Both the position numbers and the translations under genes were made by a program. DNA of 64,000 bases from a virus: positions 21,797-85,796 of the IMG/VR virus record IMGVR_UViG_3300017987_000070. One strand, given 5' to 3'. The notes beneath the pieces are model-generated. The model was not told the origin of the DNA, made no database searches, and saw only the letters and a program-made list of their open reading frames with translations. Below are positions 59,969 to 64,000 of this stretch, one piece after another. Each line of letters starts with the position of its first letter. The first letter of the stretch is position 1.

Positions 59969-59999
59969 ATTATAGCAGGCACGTGAGGATTTTTGAAAC
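59969..59999 (-). promoter_or_regulatory. Recurrent phage promoter, copy D
   Basis: Minus strand GTTTCAAAAAT (59989-59999), then TGC plus TATAAT (59969-59974), a full consensus -10 with extended TGN; TTCAAA to TATAAT spacing 17. Start expected ~59962, ~38 bases before the kinase ATG. Confidence 0.75.
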
Positions 60000-60728
60000 T
60001 TAATTTACCGCGCCAATAGGCTCGAACAGGGACCCGAAGCGAGAGTTCTTCACGTCCTCACCCTCGATCCTGTGATCCTCCGACTCTTCGGCGTAACGAA
60101 TCTCTCCGTCCACGATCTCGTAGGGCTTGGTGAGGATCGTCCCACTGTCAGGGCTCTGAAAGTGAAGGACGATCGCATCCATAGCCTTGGCGTCGTTTGC
60201 GAGATCGATCTTCGAGAGGTCAATATCCTCACCCTCTTCGAACTCGATCTTACGATAACGACTGTCCAGGGACAGGACCGCTCCAAACGCGTCCACGTCG
60301 CGGATCATACGCTTGACCCCAAAGACAACCACGTCTTTCTCGGTATACCCCGTCTGCTGCGTGAGCAAGTCGAGGAAGCTCTGTGCTCCGACCTCGGGAC
60401 CTTCCGGGTGCGTGGAGATCAAGTGGTACACGCCTGCCTCGACGTCGGAAGGCAGCACATCATTACCCGATTGGTTGTACTGAATGCCCCTCATCAGTTC
60501 GATGACCATCGCCGTCTTATCTCTCCCCATCAGCTCGGAGAGGATGATAGTGAACTTCGCCACCTCACCTTCGGGGAGGCCCTCAAACTTGGGGTCCTCC
60601 CCGTCCGAGATAGAGAAGAGAATCGCCAGGGGAACTAGCTTCCCGGTTTCCTTGACCATTGCAGCGTTGATCCCGTCAAGGGCTTCGTGAGTCTCTGCAA
60701 AGAGAGCGTCGAGGTCGATACTGATCAT
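60000..60728 (-). CDS. Hypothetical protein
   Basis: 242 aa. GGAG lies 9 bases before the ATG. N-terminal helical (IDLDALFAETHEALDGINAAM), a middle with KLVPLAILFSISDGEDPKF and many acidic residues, C-terminus strongly acidic (EFEEGEDIDLSKIDL). No motif recognised. Upstream is a terminator; downstream promoter D begins at its stop codon. Confidence 0.6.
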   Translation of the reverse strand: MISIDLDALFAETHEALDGINAAMVKETGKLVPLAILFSISDGEDPKFEGLPEGEVAKFTIILSELMGRDKTAMVIELMRGIQYNQSGNDVLPSDVEAGVYHLISTHPEGPEVGAQSFLDLLTQQTGYTEKDVVVFGVKRMIRDVDAFGAVLSLDSRYRKIEFEEGEDIDLSKIDLANDAKAMDAIVLHFQSPDSGTILTKPYEIVDGEIRYAEESEDHRIEGEDVKNSRFGSLFEPIGAVN

Positions 60729-60750
60729 AGTATGGCTCCTGTGCCAACGT

Positions 60751-60782
60751 AAAAAGCGTGGAGGGGGTTACATCCCCTCCAC
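60751..60782 (-). terminator. Intrinsic terminator after the zinc-finger gene
   Basis: GTGGAGGGG (60758-60766) and CCCCTCCAC (60774-60782), perfect 9-bp stem; on the minus strand it is followed by GC and a T run (A run 60751-60755). Confidence 0.8.
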
Positions 60783-60803
60783 TTAGTAACCTGAGATTTC
60801 CTC

Positions 60804-61424
60804 TCAGTTCTTCTCGATAACGAACGGACCCTTGGGACCTTTCCCGAGGCTCCCCTCGAAGTGGTTGAGCATCGCGCTCCAGAGGTCGCGCTTGCCGGTC
60901 TTGGGGACGCTCCACGTCTTGTCCTCGCGGTTGTAGCGGCGGCCCTTAATGGCCCTCACCGCGTCCACGAAGTCTCGGTTGTAGGGGCTCTCGATGGTCA
61001 CCTCGTCGTCGGAGACCGTGATGAGGATGGCGGCCTTGATGCGCTTCTCGACGCGCTCCACAAGCTCCGTGTAGCCCATGACCTTGAGGATACGAAGGGC
61101 GGGCATCGAGACCGCATCCTTCTGGTGAACCGCCACGAACTTGACGAGGTGGTTGGCGGCGGCGCGGGAGTCATCGTTGACGAGACGGCTCCAGACGTAC
61201 CCCCGAATCTCGGAGGCAAGCTCCTTCTCGACGATGGATCGGGTCTCGTCGAGAATCTCCTTGGTGACGGGGAGGGCGTCCTCGTAGAGGTACTTACCCC
61301 GGCAGATGGGGCCAACCCCGAAGTCCACGGAGGTGGCGTCCTTGAGCTGACGACCGCAGCAAGCGCAGTGGGTGGCGACGAGGGTGATGTGAGCGACTTT
61401 GGGGTTCGTGGTCGAGTTCGTCAA
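60804..61424 (-). CDS. Zinc-finger plus HARP-like domain protein
   Basis: 206 aa if started at TTG 61424 (GGGAG eight bases upstream). The longer GTG at 61475 is at or before the predicted transcription start, so it is rejected; start remains uncertain. Residues 19-46 hold a Cys motif HCACCGRQLKDATSVDFGVG with CRGKY after it, the CxxCGRxL...GxGPxC pattern of a small phage zinc-ribbon family. Residues ~150-195 (ESPYNRDFVDAVRAIKGRRY, then KTWSVP) resemble the HARP domain of SMARCAL1-type annealing helicases. No ATPase motifs here, so it may be a DNA-binding partner. Preceded by promoter copy E and ended by its own terminator. Confidence 0.65.
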   Translation of the reverse strand: MTNSTTNPKVAHITLVATHCACCGRQLKDATSVDFGVGPICRGKYLYEDALPVTKEILDETRSIVEKELASEIRGYVWSRLVNDDSRAAANHLVKFVAVHQKDAVSMPALRILKVMGYTELVERVEKRIKAAILITVSDDEVTIESPYNRDFVDAVRAIKGRRYNREDKTWSVPKTGKRDLWSAMLNHFEGSLGKGPKGPFVIEKN

Positions 61425-61479
61425 GGTCGTGCTCCCGTTCGGGGTTTGAGTTAGTCTGGCGTCTCCGCCTTGCACTATG

Positions 61480-61509
61480 GTTATAGCAGGGAGTCGGGAG
61501 ATTTTGAAA
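61480..61509 (-). promoter_or_regulatory. Recurrent phage promoter, copy E
   Basis: Minus strand TTTCAAAATCT (61499-61509), then TGC plus TATAAC (61480-61485); spacing TTCAAA to TATAAC is 17. Directly follows the terminator of the upstream gene. Confidence 0.72.
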
Positions 61510-61512
61510 GAA

Positions 61513-61552
61513 AAAAAAGAAAAGACCCCCGACTTTTTTGCCGAGGGTCTCG
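61513..61552 (-). terminator. Intrinsic terminator after the 2H phosphoesterase gene
   Basis: Minus-strand GAGACCCTCGGC (61540-61551) pairs with GTCGGGGGTCT (61523-61533) around an A-rich loop, followed by a long T/C-rich run. One or two mismatches in the stem. Confidence 0.78.
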
Positions 61553-61573
61553 AATCTTAAGCTTCTATGAGGG

Positions 61574-62143
61574 TTAGAGGAGTCTCTTTATCGCGGGGTT
61601 CTCTCCACCTCGCACCACTTTCCCACCGACGAAGACCTGAGCGATGACCTTGTTCTGCCTCACGAGGTACAGGGAGTTGACCGGAAAAGAGGGATACGGC
61701 TCTAGAGCGCATCTCTCCCAACCCGGAAAGAGATCCGTGTCGTCGTGATACTGCAAGGTCAGGTGAGCCGAGAAGCCGTGGGTTTGGGGTCCCACGTATC
61801 CCGCTCGCCACATCTCAGTCAAAACCTTGTACCTGAGCAAATCCAGGCCCACCGCGTTCATCGTGAGCTTACGGATGAACCGATCGTTCTCGGTATCGTA
61901 GAAGCACCCAGGACCGTTACAGGACATGATCACAGGGACAGAGAAGCTCATCATGGCCGCCTGTAGCGCCTGTATCATCGCCTCATCGTCGTCTGGGCTG
62001 GTATCCCCCACGTAGTAGAGGGTGACGTGTAGGCCCGAGGAAATGAGTTCGGGATGCGCGTGCTTATCCGCCAGGGAGAGGAACTCCTCGGGAGGATAAA
62101 TGGCGATCATCGTAGAGCTTTTCTTTACACCGTCTTGACCCAT
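61574..62143 (-). CDS. 2H phosphoesterase (RNA ligase-like fold / anti-CBASS candidate)
   Basis: 189 aa from ATG 62143, eight bases after the IF-1 stop; a TTG at 62146 is possible. Two HxT motifs typical of the 2H phosphoesterase superfamily: GLHVTLYYVGD (37-47, His39/Thr41) and SAHLTLQYHD (125-134, His127/Thr129), about 88 residues apart. Superfamily members open 2',3'-cyclic phosphates or join 2'-5' ends (LigT/ThpR), and phage Acb1 uses the same fold to destroy cyclic oligonucleotides of CBASS defence. Both roles fit; in context with the kinase and phosphatase-ligase, RNA end healing is attractive. Confidence 0.78.
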   Translation of the reverse strand: MGQDGVKKSSTMIAIYPPEEFLSLADKHAHPELISSGLHVTLYYVGDTSPDDDEAMIQALQAAMMSFSVPVIMSCNGPGCFYDTENDRFIRKLTMNAVGLDLLRYKVLTEMWRAGYVGPQTHGFSAHLTLQYHDDTDLFPGWERCALEPYPSFPVNSLYLVRQNKVIAQVFVGGKVVRGGENPAIKRLL

Positions 62144-62151
62144 CAACGCGC

Positions 62152-62373
62152 TCAGTCGATGTGGCGGTAGGTGATACGGCCCTTGGTCATGTCATAAGGC
62201 GACATCTCCACGACCACGGAGTCCCCTACGAGGATGCGGATGTTGTTCTTGCGCATCCTGCCCGAGATATGGGCCAGGATCTCGAGTTCGTTCTCCAGGG
62301 TCACCCGGAACATGGCGTTGGGGAGTGCCTCAGTCACGGTCCCCTCGACCTCAATCATGTCTGCTTTAGCCAT
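62152..62373 (-). CDS. infA: Translation initiation factor IF-1
   Basis: 73 aa, the normal size of bacterial IF-1 (72). The whole sequence fits IF-1: starts [20 protein letters not shown], continues [18 protein letters not shown], then [16 protein letters not shown] and [14 protein letters not shown], against E. coli IF-1 in the same register. It would bind the 30S A site with IF-2/IF-3. Location between a dCTP deaminase gene (8-base overlap) and the 2H gene shows it is phage-encoded. The conserved OB-fold core suggests a functional factor, perhaps favouring phage messages. Huge phages are known to carry translation factors. Confidence 0.93.
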   Translation of the reverse strand: MAKADMIEVEGTVTEALPNAMFRVTLENELEILAHISGRMRKNNIRILVGDSVVVEMSPYDMTKGRITYRHID

Positions 62374-62992
62374 TGATCTTCCTTCTCATCTTTTCAGCCC
62401 CACGGTATCCCGTGGGACCCGTTTGGTTTTGGTAGCTCGACTGGAACGTCTCGCTTCCGTAAGGGTCTATCTCGCCAGAGACTTCAATGAAGCCTACCTG
62501 ACCTATTTCCATGTGAGGGTACACCCTCGTGGGGTAGGTGACTCGGATTTCCAGGGTCCATTGACCGTCGAATCCTACATCACCCCATCCCGCGCACACA
62601 TGCGACTCCAATCCCAGCCTCGCCATAGATGATCGGCCTTCGTACAGGGGCACATGGTACGGTGAGTATGTCCTCTCAACCGTAGAGCCAATATACAGAG
62701 TACCGGGCTTGAGCACAAGTCCTTTTTGCGGAATCTTTACCAAGCGCTCTACGACGCCTTTTGCGGGGTCGAGTTCGGATTGGGGAACACCTACTAGGTC
62801 ACACCACTTCTCGGGCAGGAGACGGCGCGCTAGTCGTGTCAGAACGCTCGACTGCTCTATGTCATACACGACAAGGGTGTCGTCTAGCCTCACGTTCACC
62901 GAGTTGGGGTTGAACAGTCCAGGCTCCAAGGGCGTGATCTCGATCCTCCCCGCCTCTATCTCACGCTCAATAGCCTCTTTGGTCAAGACCAT
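62366..62992 (-). CDS. dcd: dCTP deaminase / dUTPase-family enzyme
   Basis: 208 aa from ATG 62992 with GGAGG immediately upstream; the longer frame from 63061 is rejected. Matches the Dcd trimeric fold: [14 protein letters not shown] (31-44), [19 protein letters not shown] (93-111), [15 protein letters not shown] (118-132), [12 protein letters not shown] (138-149) with the expected catalytic Glu at 148, and [10 protein letters not shown] (159-168). The enzyme would deaminate dCTP to dUTP, or hydrolyse onward, supplying dTTP precursors for phage DNA. Overlaps infA by eight bases. Whether it also has dUTPase activity cannot be told. Confidence 0.85.
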   Translation of the reverse strand: MVLTKEAIEREIEAGRIEITPLEPGLFNPNSVNVRLDDTLVVYDIEQSSVLTRLARRLLPEKWCDLVGVPQSELDPAKGVVERLVKIPQKGLVLKPGTLYIGSTVERTYSPYHVPLYEGRSSMARLGLESHVCAGWGDVGFDGQWTLEIRVTYPTRVYPHMEIGQVGFIEVSGEIDPYGSETFQSSYQNQTGPTGYRGAEKMRRKING

Positions 62993-63509
62993 ACTTCCTC
63001 CAATCCGACACGAGAGCCTCGGCTTTCCATGTCGCATAGTAACGACCTTCATCCTTGCCATACCATGTAGGCTTGATGTACTCTTCCTCTTCCAGCCGCT
63101 TGAACAGGTGAAGGTGGTACCGATGTTCCAAGTGCCGGGACACCTCTTCCTTGGTAAACCTCTTGCGTATCACGAGGTAGGTGAGCAACGCCCTGAACTG
63201 ACGGTTAGAGGCTATAGAGGTCACCTCTGCGATCCGTTTGGCTTCGTTCACCTTGTAGTTCTTGGAGTACATGTTCAGGACGAACTGCTTGAGCATGTAC
63301 TGAGGCCCCTTAAGATACTCGGGTAAGCTGTCTACTTTGACCAGGGTCACTTGAGTGGTGTACTTTGGTAAAAGAGGGTCTCTAGTGGTGTGAAGGTCCC
63401 AGATCTTCTCTTGCATGGCAAGCATCACACACAGGTCGGGCTCTTCCCTGTAAAGGCGCAATATCTCGGAATCTTCTAACCTCAAAATGGCGAGAACTTC
63501 TGCTATCAT
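62967..63509 (-). CDS. Hypothetical, winged-helix-like protein
   Basis: 180 aa. Central-to-C-terminal region (LTYLVIRKRFTKEEVSRHLE, then HLFKRLEEEEYIKPTWYG and RYYATWKAEAL) has the helix-turn-helix then wing look of small transcription or DNA-binding proteins, tentative. Helical N-terminus with Glu/Leu. Overlaps the gene at 62366 by 26 bases, and its own start overlaps the next upstream stop by ATGA. Confidence 0.55.
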   Translation of the reverse strand: MIAEVLAILRLEDSEILRLYREEPDLCVMLAMQEKIWDLHTTRDPLLPKYTTQVTLVKVDSLPEYLKGPQYMLKQFVLNMYSKNYKVNEAKRIAEVTSIASNRQFRALLTYLVIRKRFTKEEVSRHLEHRYHLHLFKRLEEEEYIKPTWYGKDEGRYYATWKAEALVSDWRKYGLDQRGY

Positions 63510-64000
63510 AGCTCACCCGTGGTCTGGAGCTTCGCCGCCGTCACCTTGGGGAAGGCTTTCTGGAGGTGCGGGATGCGGGAAGAGGTCGTGTGTACGATTA
63601 TCCCCTCGTCCAGTACCGAGACGATCATGAACCCCTCTTCATGTAAGTGGTCGAGGAGAGCTGCCGTAAGCTCGGAGGGGGGAGAGAGGAGGTAGACTTC
63701 CTGAAACGCCTCTTCCAGCTCGTCGAAGTAGGACGAAGACTCATAGATCTTTGCCTCCTCGAAGGTAGGAGACCAGTCAGGCCAGAAGTGGTCGGCCCAG
63801 GCCTTGAGCCCTTGTAGGGTCGTCTCACTGTTCAAGGTCTCACACGGCCAGTAAAACGAGCCGTCTAGTAAGAAGGGGGTAGGACTCTCTTCAAAATTTG
63901 GGCAAACCTCACCGAACACCTCGTAGTGTTGGTCAGGATCAGCGCAAAGAGAGATCACCCAGGGTTGAAGGGTATGATGCGTAGCCGCCAGCACTTCGAG
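63506..64000 (-). CDS. Hypothetical protein (5' partial at window edge)
   Basis: The frame stays open past the GTG at 63994 to the window end, so the start may lie outside. About 165 visible residues: DGSFYWPCETLNSETT, a tryptophan-rich acidic segment (LKAWADHFWPDWSPTFEEA), helical part (FDELEEAFQEVYLLSP), then a strand-rich end (GFMIVSVLDEGIIVHT). No domain recognised. Confidence 0.5.
   Translation of the reverse strand, partial: LEVLAATHHTLQPWVISLCADPDQHYEVFGEVCPNFEESPTPFLLDGSFYWPCETLNSETTLQGLKAWADHFWPDWSPTFEEAKIYESSSYFDELEEAFQEVYLLSPPSELTAALLDHLHEEGFMIVSVLDEGIIVHTTSSRIPHLQKAFPKVTAAKLQTTGEL

Noticed and set aside
1-64000. tRNA or rRNA genes
   Set aside because: I looked for cloverleaf-like and conserved tRNA arm sequences in the intergenic regions by eye and saw none; a tRNAscan-SE run would be needed to be sure.

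Overview
The window looks like part of a large contractile-tailed bacteriophage (jumbo-phage-like myovirus) of a Gram-negative host. Seen directly: a baseplate hub with a lytic transglycosylase domain, a gpV/gp5-like spike, a gp25-like wedge, a gpJ-like wedge, several very large beta-rich structural proteins, a long run of tail-fibre proteins, dense gene packing with ATGA overlaps, and no ribosomal RNA, tRNA or ordinary bacterial operons. Two lipobox signal peptides and an IF-1 close to enterobacterial IF-1 point to a Gram-negative host, but which one cannot be told. No capsid, terminase, DNA polymerase or large RNA polymerase gene is present, so this is a fragment of a much larger genome.

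Layout. 1-9133 (+): baseplate hub (5' end cut off), spike, a 1118-aa SNF2-type helicase, three small genes of unknown function. 9017-14587 (-): accessory block with two paralogous ~400-aa unknown proteins, a one-helix membrane protein between them and a DUF262-type protein. 14765-31774 (+): tail/baseplate operon that opens with a 2446-aa protein whose ribosome binding site lies in an inverted repeat, and includes gp25-like, gpJ-like and a PKD-domain baseplate protein. 31867-34110 (+): a metallophosphatase/RNA-ligase fusion and a tiny two-helix membrane protein. 34142-35982 (-): patatin-like phospholipase and an unknown gene. 36217-49811 (-): tail-fibre/adhesin block that shares modular N- and C-terminal domains. 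49808-54919 (-): UvrD-type helicase carrying two inteins. 55125-58029 (-): two paralogous lipoproteins, each in its own promoter-hairpin-gene cassette, each followed by an intrinsic terminator. 58135-64000 (-): nucleic-acid and nucleotide metabolism: GIY-YIG nuclease, Pnkp-type polynucleotide kinase, zinc-finger/HARP-like protein, 2H phosphoesterase, translation factor IF-1, dCTP deaminase and unknown genes.

The most striking result is a dispersed RNA-repair set. A Pnkp-type 5' kinase (59403-59924), a binuclear metallophosphatase fused to a T4-Rnl1-type RNA ligase (31867-33936), and a 2H phosphoesterase (61574-62143) together supply the chemistry to heal and seal broken RNA such as cleaved tRNAs. 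The kinase and the phosphatase-ligase lie 26 kb apart on opposite strands, yet each follows the same promoter type: TTCAAA/TTGAAG, 17 bases, then a TGC- or CGC-preceded TATA box. The motif occurs five times in the window and also stands before the two paralogous unknown proteins and the zinc-finger/HARP-like gene, which suggests a shared expression class. A second set of promoters with exact TTGACA -35 boxes precedes the two lipoproteins, the DUF262 gene and (weaker) the gene at 9408, so moron-like genes may use ordinary host sigma-70 transcription.
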